Source: Levilactobacillus tongjiangensis (GTDB lineage: Bacteria > Bacillota > Bacilli > Lactobacillales > Lactobacillaceae). From it: 64,000 nucleotides of DNA. Below, piece by piece: positions 34,378-45,521 of this stretch. The first letter of the stretch is position 1. Each line of letters opens with the position of its first letter. The notes beneath the pieces were generated by a model. That model ran no database searches. It saw only the letters and a list, made by a program, of their open reading frames with translations, and was not told where the DNA came from. A program made the translations under genes and the position numbers. Where the stretch lies: assembly GCF_003946345.1 (NCBI RefSeq), contig NZ_RHNY01000006.1, positions 62,001 to 126,000 on the forward strand. The letters run 5' to 3'.

Positions 34378-35793
34378 TTATAAGTTCAAATCCTGATGAT
34401 AATTGAGTGGCCCAAGGTCCGTTGCTTGAGTGATCAACGTTGCAGCCAAGTCACGATAACGTTGAATTCCCAATGCAGCGTTCGTGGCTCCCTGTTGCGT
34501 CAAGTAGTCGCTCAGCTCGGAACCGTGCAGGCGTTGGCCGACCCGGTCCGTTTGTTGCACGGACTGTTTAAAGGCGATACGGAGGTCCTTTTGCACGGCA
34601 CTAACCGTTGGCCAAGCCTCGTGGTAGTGCGCGTCGGTCAGGACACTGATCAGCTTGTAGACCCAGTAAGCGGAATCTGCGTCATAGGTCTCCTTACCCA
34701 AGTGATAGGCCGCCGGGGTACTTGTGATACCGGCGTAGAATGGGACGTAGACGCTTTGCGCAGCGACCCCCATTGCCAACCACTGAATACCGGCTAACGC
34801 TGGGTCCATGTTGGGCCGCAGCTGCAGGACGTGGGATTCCTGAGTCTTAGCCAGGCTGATTGGACGGAAGCGGTGTTTTTCTGCCGGTGTGCCATTTCCC
34901 ACGGGATCAAACGGTGTTTCTTCGTAATGGCTACTCAGGTAGGCCTGGGCGTCATCGACGGAAAGCAACCGATCGGCGTATTGAATGAAGGGGAGGTCGA
35001 ACGACTGGGGTTCAGCGTTGACACTAGGCGTCAGCGTTTTCTGACCGTACCAGACCCGCGGGGTATTGTAGTAGAGATCCGACTGATCCTGGGTCCCGAA
35101 GATGTCACGCCAAATGAAGCCGTGACTGTGCGGGTTCAGGTGGTTGGTGGCCACGAATTCCTGCAGGTGGCGGGCAAACATGAAGTTGTCGGCGTCGTTG
35201 AAGTCAATGGCTTGAATGGCCATCTGATTGGCAACGACGGCGTACCCGTTAGCGGGGATGCGTTGAGCGACCCAGTAGTGGCCCGCACCGGTTTCGAGGT
35301 ACCAAGCTTCGGTCTGGTCGGCAAATAGAATCCCGTTTGATTCGCAGGTGCCGTAATGCTCGATCAATTGTCCCAACCGAGTGACCCCTTCACGGGCGGT
35401 GTGAATATAAGGAAGAACCACGGTCACCATGGCTTCTTCACCGATACCATCCTTGACCAGGGGGTCGGCGCCCAGCACCCGTTCGTTAGAATAGGTACTT
35501 TCGGTCGCACTCATGGCGACACCGTATTCGTTGAAGCCATCCTCTTCGAACAGGCCAAACTTGGTCGTCCATTCGGGCGTCGCCGTGTACTTGGCTGCAT
35601 GGTCAGGTAGTGGCATGGTAAACCCGTTGTCCGTGCTGGTAAAGGTCTGCGGCGTCGGCGCCGTTTGAGCCGGGTGAACGACAAAGTGTTTAGGCCAAGC
35701 CGCCTTCGCATCTTCGTTACGGCCAATGATGACCGAGCCGTCCATGGTTGCTTGGGGACCAATTAAAATACTCGTACAAGCGGAATAATTCAT
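34378..35793 (-). CDS. pepD: C69-family dipeptidase (PepD type)
   Basis: 471 residues, starting MNYSACTSILIG. Cys6 would become the N-terminal nucleophile of this Ntn-hydrolase family after removal of a short propeptide. GRNEDAKAAWPKHF and an internal GAGHYWVAQRIP also match lactobacillar PepD. It splits dipeptides of broad specificity in the cytoplasm. AAAGGAGCG precedes the ATG at 35793. First gene of a two-gene operon with the permease. Confidence 0.93.
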   Translation of the reverse strand: MNYSACTSILIGPQATMDGSVIIGRNEDAKAAWPKHFVVHPAQTAPTPQTFTSTDNGFTMPLPDHAAKYTATPEWTTKFGLFEEDGFNEYGVAMSATESTYSNERVLGADPLVKDGIGEEAMVTVVLPYIHTAREGVTRLGQLIEHYGTCESNGILFADQTEAWYLETGAGHYWVAQRIPANGYAVVANQMAIQAIDFNDADNFMFARHLQEFVATNHLNPHSHGFIWRDIFGTQDQSDLYYNTPRVWYGQKTLTPSVNAEPQSFDLPFIQYADRLLSVDDAQAYLSSHYEETPFDPVGNGTPAEKHRFRPISLAKTQESHVLQLRPNMDPALAGIQWLAMGVAAQSVYVPFYAGITSTPAAYHLGKETYDADSAYWVYKLISVLTDAHYHEAWPTVSAVQKDLRIAFKQSVQQTDRVGQRLHGSELSDYLTQQGATNAALGIQRYRDLAATLITQATDLGPLNYHQDLNL

Positions 35794-36069
35794 GGGAGCG
35801 CTCCTTTCAATGTCTGAATAAAATCACGTTCTCTATTCTAGCATTTTTAGCGGGAATTGCGGCTGTTTTACAAGGATTATTTTATAAGTTTGCTTGATTT
35901 CACGATAAAAATAAATATTTATACACCGAATACGCGGGTAATCTCGGGATTTTGGGGAAAAGGTTCCGGAAACTGTCTGAGAAAAGTGTTCGGTTTCGCT
36001 AGTAAAGCCGGGGGTGTTGTGGTTAAATGAGTAGGATAAAGCAAGAGAAGAAAGGGGCATACGAAAAGC

Positions 36070-36966
36070 ATGAAGTTTAATCTTCGTAAGCGAGAAGTTG
36101 GGAAAAACGTTCTGATTGTGGTGTTCGCGTCCGTGATTAACGTGGTTGCCTTGAACGACTTTCTGATTCCTGGGAAAATATTCAGTGCCGGGATCAATGG
36201 TATTGCCCAAATTGTGGCAATGTTGTTGGATACTGCGGGTGTTCACCTCAGTACCGGTTGGTTTATCTTACTCTTCAACATTCCCATTGGGTTGTTGGGG
36301 TGGTTCAAGGTTGGCCGGAGCTTCACATTTTATTCCATCCTGGTTGCCCTGCTGACGTCCATCTTGGCAATTGTCATGCCGGTGGTCAACATCTCGGATA
36401 ACCCGCTGCTAGGGGCCTTGTTTGGGGGTATTTTGACCGGTGTCGGGGTGGCCTACCCACTGAAGAATGGTTTCTCGACTGGTGGGATGGATATCGTGGC
36501 GGTCGTGCTGGAGAAGACGACCGGTCGAACGATAGGGACGCTGATGATGGCCATTAACTTTGCCATCGTTCTGGTTGCTGGTGCCTTATTCGGCTGGCAA
36601 AGCGCCCTGTACACCATCATTTCCATCTACGCGATGTCACGGGTTGTTGACAGCATTCACACGCGTCACCAAAAGCTGACGGCTTTCATCGTAACGACCA
36701 AGCAAGACGAGGTGATTACGCAGCTGAATTCAACGCTGATTCGGGGAATTACGGTGATCCCTTCGTTTGGGGCGTACACGCGGACGGACGGCGCAGTCTT
36801 GATGACGGTTATTTCGCGGTATGAACTTTATACATTGGAGCGGTCGGTGAAGGAAGTTGATGAACACGCTTTCGTCAACTTGGTCAACACCGTCGATATT
36901 GAAGGAAACTTCTACAACGAAAAGGAACAGTTGAAATTGCGACAAACCTCACAGGAAAGTAAGTAG
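36070..36966 (+). CDS. YitT family membrane protein
   Basis: 298 residues. Five or six membrane helices in the first two thirds (the DUF161/YitT_membrane region, with NGFSTGGMDIVA), then a soluble C-terminal DUF2179 domain (about 205-290). The molecular function is unknown in this family. GAAAGGGG precedes the ATG. Confidence 0.9.
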   Translation: MKFNLRKREVGKNVLIVVFASVINVVALNDFLIPGKIFSAGINGIAQIVAMLLDTAGVHLSTGWFILLFNIPIGLLGWFKVGRSFTFYSILVALLTSILAIVMPVVNISDNPLLGALFGGILTGVGVAYPLKNGFSTGGMDIVAVVLEKTTGRTIGTLMMAINFAIVLVAGALFGWQSALYTIISIYAMSRVVDSIHTRHQKLTAFIVTTKQDEVITQLNSTLIRGITVIPSFGAYTRTDGAVLMTVISRYELYTLERSVKEVDEHAFVNLVNTVDIEGNFYNEKEQLKLRQTSQESK

Positions 36967-37036
36967 TGGTGATTGCCTCTCTGTATAAGTAACGTTATAA
37001 TGATGTATATACTGAATATAGAAGGGGACGAGTTTC

Positions 37037-37225
37037 ATGCCAATCGTTAACATCGATTTAATTGCCGGTCGCTCACAGGACCAATTGAAGGCCCTCGTTC
37101 AGGACGTTACTACCGCAGTTACCAAGAATACGGGTGCGCCAGCTGAACACGTTCACGTCATCTTACGGGAGATGCAACCCAACCGTTACGGGGTTGCTGG
37201 CGTTCTTAAGAGCGACGAAAAGTAA
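37037..37225 (+). CDS. 4-oxalocrotonate tautomerase-like enzyme
   Basis: 62 residues, MPIVNIDLIAGRSQDQLKAL. After Met removal Pro1 acts as catalytic base in this family. The length is that of the hexameric small tautomerases. The substrate in lactobacilli is unknown. GAAGGGGACGAG precedes the ATG. Confidence 0.9.
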   Translation: MPIVNIDLIAGRSQDQLKALVQDVTTAVTKNTGAPAEHVHVILREMQPNRYGVAGVLKSDEK

Positions 37226-37248
37226 AAAATATTTGTGAAAACTTATAA

Positions 37249-37293
37249 ACCGCCACCAACCCTGTTAAATCGGAGTTGATGGCGGTTTCATTT
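37249..37293 (+). terminator. Terminator after the tautomerase gene
   Basis: AACCGCCACCAAC pairs with GTTGATGGCGGTT (one mismatch), followed by a T-rich tail. Confidence 0.75.
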
Positions 37294-37303
37294 TTAAAAA
37301 AGT

Positions 37304-37332
37304 TTGGCGTTAGCGTGACTTTTCGGTATACT
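37304..37332 (+). promoter_or_regulatory. Promoter of glpK
   Basis: TTGGCG (37304-37309) and TATACT (37327-37332), spacer 17 nt. I looked for a catabolite-response element (TGWAARCGYTWNCW-like) around it and saw none. Confidence 0.7.
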
Positions 37333-37384
37333 GGTAACAAGTGTGAAATCACGGCAGAAATCGGCCGTTGCTAACAACGAATGA

Positions 37385-38902
<1,518 letters not shown>

Positions 38903-38958
38903 CCTTTAATTTTAACCAGTTGGCGCTACTTGCGTCGGCTGGTTTTTTATTTTCGACT

Positions 38959-39139
38959 ACGGTTGGCCAGGGCGGCGCCCCGCTGTGGGGACCGAGGAAA
39001 GCCTGAGGAGCGGTCTTTCCTCTCGACTTTGGGCCTCGGATAGTCCCCGAGTCCCAAAGCTCGTCCCACGGTGTAGATTGACCCAAAACGTCAATCAACA
39101 CCGTCGACACTGCGAGGCGTCACCCTGGCCAACCTCCGT
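38959..39139 (+). repeat. PIR element 7 (forward copy)
   Basis: The closing stem TGGCCAGGG...CGC-GTG pairs with CAC-GCG...CCCTGGCCA. Inside are a perfect GAGGAAAG/CTTTCCTC hairpin, a CTTTGGG/CCCAAAG hairpin (where other copies have TTTGAAG/CTTCAAA) and a CGGTGTAGATTGA...TCAATCAACACCG hairpin before TCGACAC. Outer end AACCTCCG. Inverted partner at 39354. Confidence 0.85.
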
Positions 39140-39353
39140 CTTAGACTGATCGTTGGTGTACATATGGGTAATTATTGGTATGACGTGTTTGGACAGTATT
39201 ACCAAGATTACTAAATGGTCGGAACCAGGGTAAACTGGATTTTGATTGATTAACTGCAAATTTGTTGCACGGATTTTATCAGCGATACTATTAGTAGTCA
39301 GTGATGAAATTGATTTAGTCTTCTCATTGTGGCGTAGATGGAACCCATTCAGA
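39140..39353. other. Spacer between PIR elements 7 and 8
   Basis: AT-rich, no gene with a ribosome site and no similarity to the other inter-element spacers that I can see. Confidence 0.4.
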
Positions 39354-39524
39354 ACGGAGGCGGCCAGGGGTGGGCCGCTGTGAAAATGGCGTTAGCTAGT
39401 GATTTTCTAGCGTACGGCATGGGCGACTTTGAAGGCAGGTGGGCTTTTCGTGGCTTCAAATCGAGCGGGAAGCCCGTTCTCTGGTTGGAGCGTCCCTCAC
39501 AGCAGGTCTGCCCCTGGCCGCCGG
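39354..39524 (-). repeat. PIR element 8 (inverted copy)
   Basis: It starts CGGAGGCGGCCAGGGG and ends CCCCTGGCCGCCGG. Plus-strand GGAGCGTCCCTCACAGCAGG is the inverted signature. The middle hairpin is TTTGAAGGCAGG...GTGGCTTCAAA, and GCTAG...CTAGC forms the other. It is the closest relative of element 13. Confidence 0.85.
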
Positions 39525-39631
39525 CGTGAGTATTACGTCAAATTTCGTTTTAATCCACAAGGTAAATTACAGGGTGAAACGAAAGTGGGTGACAAATTAC
39601 GGCTGGATTTCGTTAGTAAGAGTATGGGAAC

Positions 39632-39677
39632 AAAAAACACGACACCGCCCCAACAATTGTCGGATCGGTGTCGTGCT
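39632..39677 (-). terminator. Terminator of the HAD phosphatase gene
   Basis: CACGACACCG pairs with CGGTGTCGTG. The A-run at 39632-39637 gives the minus-strand T tail. Confidence 0.8.
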
Positions 39678-39687
39678 AAGTAGTGGC

Positions 39688-40500
39688 CTATTCAGCCAAT
39701 TTTAAATAGTTTTCCAAGTAGTTTGCCAGGCCGTCGTGGTCGTTATCTAACGTTGTCACGTCCTGAGCCAGGTTCTTGATGGGGGTTGTGGCATTTTGCA
39801 TGGCCACGCCCCAACCCGCGTAGTCAATCATGGCCGAATCGTTGTGTTCGTCACCAAAAGCAACAATGTTCTTCCGTTCCACGTGGAAGTGGTGAGCTAG
39901 AACTTCAACCCCCGTGGCTTTTTGTACACCCTTGGCGCCCAGTTCCACTACGGAGTTCGGGCCACCCCAAGGAGCTGCGTCAATTTCGTCACCAAAGTTC
40001 AGGTTCAAGTAGCTGAGCAGGTGTTCCTGATGACTACGGTCGACAGCGATGGTTAAGCTGGTCGGGTTTTCTAATAATGTCTTCTGGTTGAGGATCTGGT
40101 TACTCTGCAAGACGGAAGGGAAGAAACCCACTTCCACCGGTTGATCCCGTACGGCCAAGAAGAGGTTCTTACCCTCAGCGGCAATCATGTTGATGCCAAG
40201 TTCTTGACGATGAGCCAACAGGTCTAGTGCAATCTCCTTGTTGAACGTATACTGGTATTCATCACGCCAATGGTGGTGGGGGATGTGCCCCAGGCTACCA
40301 TTAAAGTTGATCATGGGACTGTCCAGTTGTAACTCGTCATAAATGTCGGCAGAGATTCGGTTTGGACGGCCAGTTACGATGCTGACGTAGTGACCGGCTT
40401 CGCGCGCTTTGGTCAGCACAGCTTTGGTTTTCGGGCTGATTTGAGACGCCGCGTTCAGGGTGGTACCATCCAAGTCAATGGCAATTAATTTGCGTTCCAT
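39688..40500 (-). CDS. Cof-type HAD-IIB phosphatase
   Basis: 270 residues from the ATG at 40500 (MERKLIAIDLDGTTLNAASQ), with GAGGTG upstream; a longer frame adds 22 unlikely residues. Catalytic DLDGT is at 8-12 and a C-terminal FGDEHNDSAMIDYAGWGVAM carries the metal-binding Asp residues. Such enzymes dephosphorylate sugar phosphates, pyridoxal phosphate or flavin intermediates; the substrate cannot be told from sequence. Confidence 0.92.
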   Translation of the reverse strand: MERKLIAIDLDGTTLNAASQISPKTKAVLTKAREAGHYVSIVTGRPNRISADIYDELQLDSPMINFNGSLGHIPHHHWRDEYQYTFNKEIALDLLAHRQELGINMIAAEGKNLFLAVRDQPVEVGFFPSVLQSNQILNQKTLLENPTSLTIAVDRSHQEHLLSYLNLNFGDEIDAAPWGGPNSVVELGAKGVQKATGVEVLAHHFHVERKNIVAFGDEHNDSAMIDYAGWGVAMQNATTPIKNLAQDVTTLDNDHDGLANYLENYLKLAE

Positions 40501-40723
40501 AGAGAACACCTCACAATGTATTTTATATTTAAGTCGCGCATTTTTAAAATAAACTAGCCCTTTCAATTTACCATAGTTTGTCAGAAGTTGCGACTATTTC
40601 ACTTCCCAGTAGAGTAGAGTTCCGGCCTAAAAACGGGTATAATAAGTGAGTTGAAAATGGTTAAAAGACATATATTGCTATATACAAATAGTTAGTTGCA
40701 ACTAACAAAATGGAGGAATAACG

Positions 40724-42091
40724 GTGAATCTACCTGAAGACTTTATCACGAAATACCGGGGCCTCTTGGGTGACCAAGCGGACGACTTCTTCGCTAGCTT
40801 TGACACGGAGAGCCTGTCTGGTTACCGGGTCAACCCAGCGCATCATCACTTACCTGAACGGCTTACGGCGACACCAGCGGTGCCATATGAAGCCCTAGGC
40901 CACTATGGGACTGTCAGTGGGCGGAGCCTGATGCATCAAAGCGGGGCCGTATACAGTCAGGAGCCGAGTGCCATGTTTGTTGGCGCTACTGCGGCGCCAA
41001 CCCCGGGTGAACGGGTGTTGGACCTCTGTGCAGCTCCTGGTGGCAAGACCACCCATTTGGCCAGTTACTTGCACGGGACCGGGTTACTGGTCACCAATGA
41101 AATCAATCGCAAACGGGTCAAAGTGCTGGCAGAAAACGTGGAACGGTTTGGGGTACAATCGGCCGTCATTTTGAACGAGTCGCCAGAACGCCTGAGTCCC
41201 GTTTTTCCAGATTACTTTGATAAGGTCCTGGTGGACGCTCCCTGTTCTGGGGAAGGCATGTTTCGGAAGGATCCGGACGCCATGTCGTATTGGTCTCTGG
41301 ATTACGTACAGGAATGTGCTGATCGGCAACAACAGATCATGACTGAGGCCTTGAAGATGGTCAAGCCGGGTGGGCAATTGATTTACTCGACCTGCACCTT
41401 TGCTCCAGAAGAGGACGAACAAATGATGGCGTGGGTCCTTGAAAACTTCCCCGAATTTCATCTAGTTCCAATCGAAAAGACCGGTGGCGTGATCGACGCT
41501 AAACCTGAATGGGCGGATGGCAATCCAGAACTGACTAAGGCAGCCCGCCTGTTTCCACACTTGATGAACGGGGAAGGACACTTTGTGGCCAAACTCGAAC
41601 GCGATGAGGTTGCGGCAACTGCACCCCGGGGTGCTGCTAAGCTGGGGACGCCATTGACCAGTGATCAAAAGAAACTGTGGCAGGCATTTGCTCAGGACGT
41701 TTTAGGCCAGTCACTGACCGGCAACTTAGTGACGGTAAAGGATCAGCTGTTCTTGACGCCAACGGACCTGCCTAATTTGAAACGATGCCACGTCTTTCGG
41801 CCGGGACTTCACCTGGGAACGTTTAAGAAGAACCGGTTCGAACCAGCGTACGCCTTAGCCTTGGCCAGTGACACGGCCCAGGTCAAACAAACATTGGCTA
41901 TCACGGATGAACAGTGGCGGGCGTGGGTCCATGGTGAGACCTTCACGCTGACTGAAGCTCCTAGCAAGGGGTGGTACCTCCTGACGTCGCAAGATCAACC
42001 AGTTGGTTTTGGGAAGGTAGTTGGTCAGACGGTGAAGAATTTCTTCCCCAAGGGCCTCCGGTTTACCGTGTACGATACTGATTTGAATTAG
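40724..42091 (+). CDS. rsmF: NSUN/RsmF-type rRNA cytosine-C5 methyltransferase
   Basis: 455 residues. SAM site DLCAAPGGKTTH near 99. Both Cys-containing motifs of the family are present: DAPCSGEGM near 171 and STCTFAPEEDEQ near 222. The C-terminal third (about 300-455) is a PUA-like RNA-binding extension as in E. coli RsmF. I infer an rRNA target by family; the exact base is not determined. ATGGAGGAATAACG precedes the GTG start at 40724. Confidence 0.9.
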   Translation: MNLPEDFITKYRGLLGDQADDFFASFDTESLSGYRVNPAHHHLPERLTATPAVPYEALGHYGTVSGRSLMHQSGAVYSQEPSAMFVGATAAPTPGERVLDLCAAPGGKTTHLASYLHGTGLLVTNEINRKRVKVLAENVERFGVQSAVILNESPERLSPVFPDYFDKVLVDAPCSGEGMFRKDPDAMSYWSLDYVQECADRQQQIMTEALKMVKPGGQLIYSTCTFAPEEDEQMMAWVLENFPEFHLVPIEKTGGVIDAKPEWADGNPELTKAARLFPHLMNGEGHFVAKLERDEVAATAPRGAAKLGTPLTSDQKKLWQAFAQDVLGQSLTGNLVTVKDQLFLTPTDLPNLKRCHVFRPGLHLGTFKKNRFEPAYALALASDTAQVKQTLAITDEQWRAWVHGETFTLTEAPSKGWYLLTSQDQPVGFGKVVGQTVKNFFPKGLRFTVYDTDLN

Positions 42092-42326
42092 TTTAATTCA
42101 TTGTGACAGTAACGTGTAGTCTAGCATGTTTTGCCGGCTTCATGGTTTTCTACTGTCTGCTGCTACCAGTCAATCTATTATCAGTCAATTGTAATAGTGA
42201 TACGAGTAAACCTGCTGGGTGATTGTATTAACGTCGCAATCAGAGTCGGAGGCTACCTCCCCGGCCGCCGAAGTACGACCGATTTACGACACTAATTTGC
42301 CACGTAACAATTTAATTGATCAATAC
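42092..42326. other. Gene-free spacer with a possible PIR scar
   Basis: Around 42237-42275, AATCAGAGTCGGAGG and ACCTCCCCGGCCGCCG resemble joined outer ends of PIR elements (compare 53317 onward) with the body missing. Otherwise nothing. Confidence 0.35.
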
Positions 42327-42362
42327 AAAAAGGGCTATTCCGGTAAAACCAGAATAGCCCTT
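42327..42362 (-). terminator. Terminator of the mevalonate operon (symmetrical)
   Basis: AAAGGGCTATTC pairs perfectly with GAATAGCCCTTT, with an A-run on the left. It also lies downstream of the + strand methyltransferase gene. Confidence 0.85.
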
Positions 42363-42377
42363 TCGCTAATCATAAGT

Positions 42378-43415
42378 TTAATAATCAAGGTGACGTTGGG
42401 CACAATAGCTCAGCAATTCGGGTGACAGTAAGAGCCGCTGTTGCCGTAATTCCGCCAAATTGCGGGTACCAAGTAATGTCATGATCCGTTTCAAGCCCGT
42501 CTGCCAATTTTGAAGCATGGTGATGGTGGCGTCTTCGTCGGTTCGTAAGAGACTATGTAGCACTTGACCGGCGCTGCCGACGACACTGGCACCTAAGGCC
42601 AGTGCCTTGGCAGCGTCTAGTGGGTGACGAACACCACCAGTAGCGATGACCTGTTGTTGCGGAACGCTACGGGCTTCTAACAGTGATTCGACGGTTGACT
42701 GCCCCCAGCCAGCCAGGTAGGTCAGTTCCTTGTCTGGTCGCCGGAAGTTTTCAATCTGGGCAAAGTTGGTACCGCCACGACCACCGAGATCAACGTAGGC
42801 CACGCCGACATCAGCCAGTCGTTCGAGAGTTTCACTGGCCATGCCGAAGCCGACTTCCTTCACAATGACGGGGACATTCAGTGCGGCTACCGTTTCACCA
42901 ATACCATCTAACCAGTGGAAGGAACGGTCACCCTCAGGCATGACTAATTCCTGAGCGGTGTTGATGTGCAATTCCAAGGCGTTGGCGGCTAACATGTCGA
43001 CCACCGCTTGTGCCTGGGCGGTCGTGTGTCCGGCACCAATGTTGGCGAAGACCACACCGTCCGGATTATTTTCCCGTAACGGGGTAAACGTGGCAATCGC
43101 TGCGTCATCCTTCAAGGCGATGCTCTGGGAGCCACTCGCGACGGGCATCCCCGTGGCGGCGGCGATGCGACCCAAGGCAGCGTTGACCTTCCCAGTGCGG
43201 GGACTACCACCGGTCATGGCTTCGATCATCAATGGCACCGGCAGGGTCAGCGGCCCTAGCTGCGTGGTGAAATCCACGTCGCTTACCGCCATTTCAGGCA
43301 GGCCCTGGTGAACGAACCGTAGCTGATCAAATTGACTATCTGCCGTGGGCGTATAGAATTTTTCTGCGAGCGACAAGTGTTCATCCTTGCGGTGGGCGTG
43401 ACGTGAAATTTCCAT
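42378..43415 (-). CDS. fni: Type 2 isopentenyl-diphosphate delta-isomerase
   Basis: 345 residues. FMN-dependent IDI-2: [12 protein letters not shown] (about 68-79), [28 protein letters not shown] and [14 protein letters not shown] are family blocks. It interconverts IPP and DMAPP, the end of the mevalonate route encoded just upstream. The start ATG is 13 bp from the stop of the kinase gene before it. Confidence 0.96.
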   Translation of the reverse strand: MEISRHAHRKDEHLSLAEKFYTPTADSQFDQLRFVHQGLPEMAVSDVDFTTQLGPLTLPVPLMIEAMTGGSPRTGKVNAALGRIAAATGMPVASGSQSIALKDDAAIATFTPLRENNPDGVVFANIGAGHTTAQAQAVVDMLAANALELHINTAQELVMPEGDRSFHWLDGIGETVAALNVPVIVKEVGFGMASETLERLADVGVAYVDLGGRGGTNFAQIENFRRPDKELTYLAGWGQSTVESLLEARSVPQQQVIATGGVRHPLDAAKALALGASVVGSAGQVLHSLLRTDEDATITMLQNWQTGLKRIMTLLGTRNLAELRQQRLLLSPELLSYCAQRHLDY

Positions 43416-43428
43416 GGCGGTCTCCTAA

Positions 43429-44502
43429 CTATTCAATAACGTTGTGGACGTTGAGTTTGAGTGGTTCAATGCCGCGGCCTTCCCATTCATGTAACAGGTG
43501 GGCGAGGTCCTTGGCGGCGTTAATGATGACGATTCCGCAATCGCCACCACCGGCTCCAGAGGACTTGGCCGCTCCGCCGATGTGTTCAGCAATGTCACAC
43601 ATGGTCTTCAGCAACGTGGTTTCAATCGTCACGTGGCTGAGGGTGGCAAGTCGGTTCAACAGTTGTCGGTTAACGGCAATCTCGTGTTGAATGGCGTCGA
43701 GGTCTTGGTCGTGAAATCCACCGATCATGCGTTGCAGACACTCGCGACTTTCGCGCAGAAAGGCGTGGTAGTCCTTGCGACGAGTGGCTTTGAACAGGGA
43801 AATCTTGTCCACCAAGTGGGAGGTGGAGGCGGGGGTCCCGGTCCAACCAATCATTAGGCGTAGGGATTCTGGCGGGGTCAATAATTCAACTTCTAAGCCG
43901 GGCCAGTTGGCATCCAGCAGTTGTTCCAGGGAGAGTTCCCGGCGCGCTGAGGCTAACCAGTCGTGATCGAAGGCCTGGTAGGCAATCCAACCACCGTAAA
44001 CGGAGGCGGCGATGTCACCCAGCGACCCATTTCCTTGGACGTCCAGATGGGCAATGGCGGACAGCTTGAAGAGCCGGTCCTTACTCATGGGAATGTCGTA
44101 GAACTGACAAAGGGCTTTCACGGTAGCGACAGTGACGGCGGCAGAGGAGCCTAACCCGTACTTTTTCCCGTCGGCGCTGTCGAGGTCACTGTTGACGTTT
44201 AAGTGATAGATGGCCAGGGGTTTGCCCAGAGTTTGTGCATACAGTTCCGTCAAATGAATGGCCGACAGGATGTAGTGAAAGGGATTGTCCCGATTGTCAA
44301 AAATAAGCTCGGTTCCCTGGCGTTGCCAGTAAAGGGAGTTCTCTTGGTATTGTTTGGATGCAATGCGTCCATAGTCCTGACTGGGCGTGATCGTGACCGT
44401 GACAAATTGGTTGAGGGCGACGATGATCGCCGGATATCCTGGTTCAACCACGGCGTATTCGCCAGCAATATAGAGTTTTCCGGGTGCTTGCGCGGAAATC
44501 AA
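43429..44502 (-). CDS. mvaK2: Phosphomevalonate kinase
   Basis: 357 residues, GHMP kinase. It begins ISAQAPGKLYIAGEYAVVEP; the ATP loop KKYGLGSSAAVTVATVKAL is near 113, and a C-terminal GGAAKSSGAGGGDCG glycine motif follows. It converts phosphomevalonate to the diphosphate. AAGGGAC precedes the ATG. Third gene of the operon. Confidence 0.96.
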   Translation of the reverse strand: MISAQAPGKLYIAGEYAVVEPGYPAIIVALNQFVTVTITPSQDYGRIASKQYQENSLYWQRQGTELIFDNRDNPFHYILSAIHLTELYAQTLGKPLAIYHLNVNSDLDSADGKKYGLGSSAAVTVATVKALCQFYDIPMSKDRLFKLSAIAHLDVQGNGSLGDIAASVYGGWIAYQAFDHDWLASARRELSLEQLLDANWPGLEVELLTPPESLRLMIGWTGTPASTSHLVDKISLFKATRRKDYHAFLRESRECLQRMIGGFHDQDLDAIQHEIAVNRQLLNRLATLSHVTIETTLLKTMCDIAEHIGGAAKSSGAGGGDCGIVIINAAKDLAHLLHEWEGRGIEPLKLNVHNVIE

Positions 44503-44537
44503 AGAATCAAGTCCCTTCTGTGACTAATAGATATTTT

Positions 44538-45521
44538 TTAAAGTGTGGATTGTAAGTTAATGCCCGGTCCCGGGTGGGCAACGACAACACTATCGGCGCC
44601 AAATTGCGCCTTAAAGCGTTCCGTGATCACGGGGAGGTCCGGGGTTTGACAGAAGACCTTGACGTTCGGACCAGCGTCCAACGTGTAGTAACAGGCAACA
44701 CCCTGTTCCCGTAAAGTTTGGACGGTGGCCATAGCAGCCAACGTCTCACCGTTGAAATAACTGTACGGTGGGTTGGCACTCAACGTGAGGGCGTGCATCC
44801 GCATAGCGTTCGCCTCTAAGATCTCACCCATCGTGGTAAAGTCGCGCGCCTGAATCGCCGGCTTGATGGCTGCCAAATCTTGGTTGACCACGTTTTTCCA
44901 GGCCGGATAGTACGGTGAGGTCATCACGCTGCTTTGCATACCTTGCGTGGAGCTGACCTTCTTCTGCCGGGCGTCCAGCACGAGGGCCACCACGGCAATC
45001 GGCCAGTCGACTGTCTCTTCAAACGGTTCGGCGTAGGAACTGTGGTCGTCCGTGCCCGCGTGCCATTCGGCAAAGCCGCCGAAGATGGAGCGCGTTGCGG
45101 ACCCAGACCCCCGTCGTGCCAACCGCGAGAGGTCCGTCCGCGAGAGGTTGAGCCCAGCAGCTTGACTGGCTGCACCGGCTAAGGCCGCAAAAGCGGAGGC
45201 CGAGGATGCAAGCCCCGCTGCGGTCGGCACGTGATTGGTGGAGTCAACGCGGGCAAAGGCAGTTTGTCCGGAACGCTGGCGCACGAGGTCTAAGAAGTTA
45301 TGGACCTTGTGTCCCGCCTGCGCTGTCAGACGCTGACCGTTCAGTGTGATTTCATCCTGAGTCAGGCTGGCATCGAATGCGACGGACGTATCCGTATAGA
45401 ATTGATCCAAGGTGAGGGACAGGCTGCTAGTCTGTGGCAGCATGAGCTTCGTGTCCGCTTTGCCCCAATACTTGATCAACGCAATGTTGGTGTGTGCTCG
45501 CGCGGTGGCCGCTGCGTTCAT
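44538..45521 (-). CDS. mvaD: Diphosphomevalonate decarboxylase
   Basis: 327 residues. ARAHTNIALIKYWGKAD at 7-23 and PTAAGLASSASAFAAL near 108 are the decarboxylase signatures. ATP-dependent decarboxylation yields IPP. The start codon overlaps the mvaK1 stop (ATGA). Confidence 0.97.
   Translation of the reverse strand: MNAAATARAHTNIALIKYWGKADTKLMLPQTSSLSLTLDQFYTDTSVAFDASLTQDEITLNGQRLTAQAGHKVHNFLDLVRQRSGQTAFARVDSTNHVPTAAGLASSASAFAALAGAASQAAGLNLSRTDLSRLARRGSGSATRSIFGGFAEWHAGTDDHSSYAEPFEETVDWPIAVVALVLDARQKKVSSTQGMQSSVMTSPYYPAWKNVVNQDLAAIKPAIQARDFTTMGEILEANAMRMHALTLSANPPYSYFNGETLAAMATVQTLREQGVACYYTLDAGPNVKVFCQTPDLPVITERFKAQFGADSVVVAHPGPGINLQSTL

Noticed and set aside
34831-35328. 165-codon plus-strand frame inside the dipeptidase gene
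   Set aside because: Antisense shadow of pepD, no ribosome site.
39165-39215. Aromatic 16-codon frame (MGNYWYDVFGQYYQDY)
   Set aside because: No ribosome site or promoter; too short to support.
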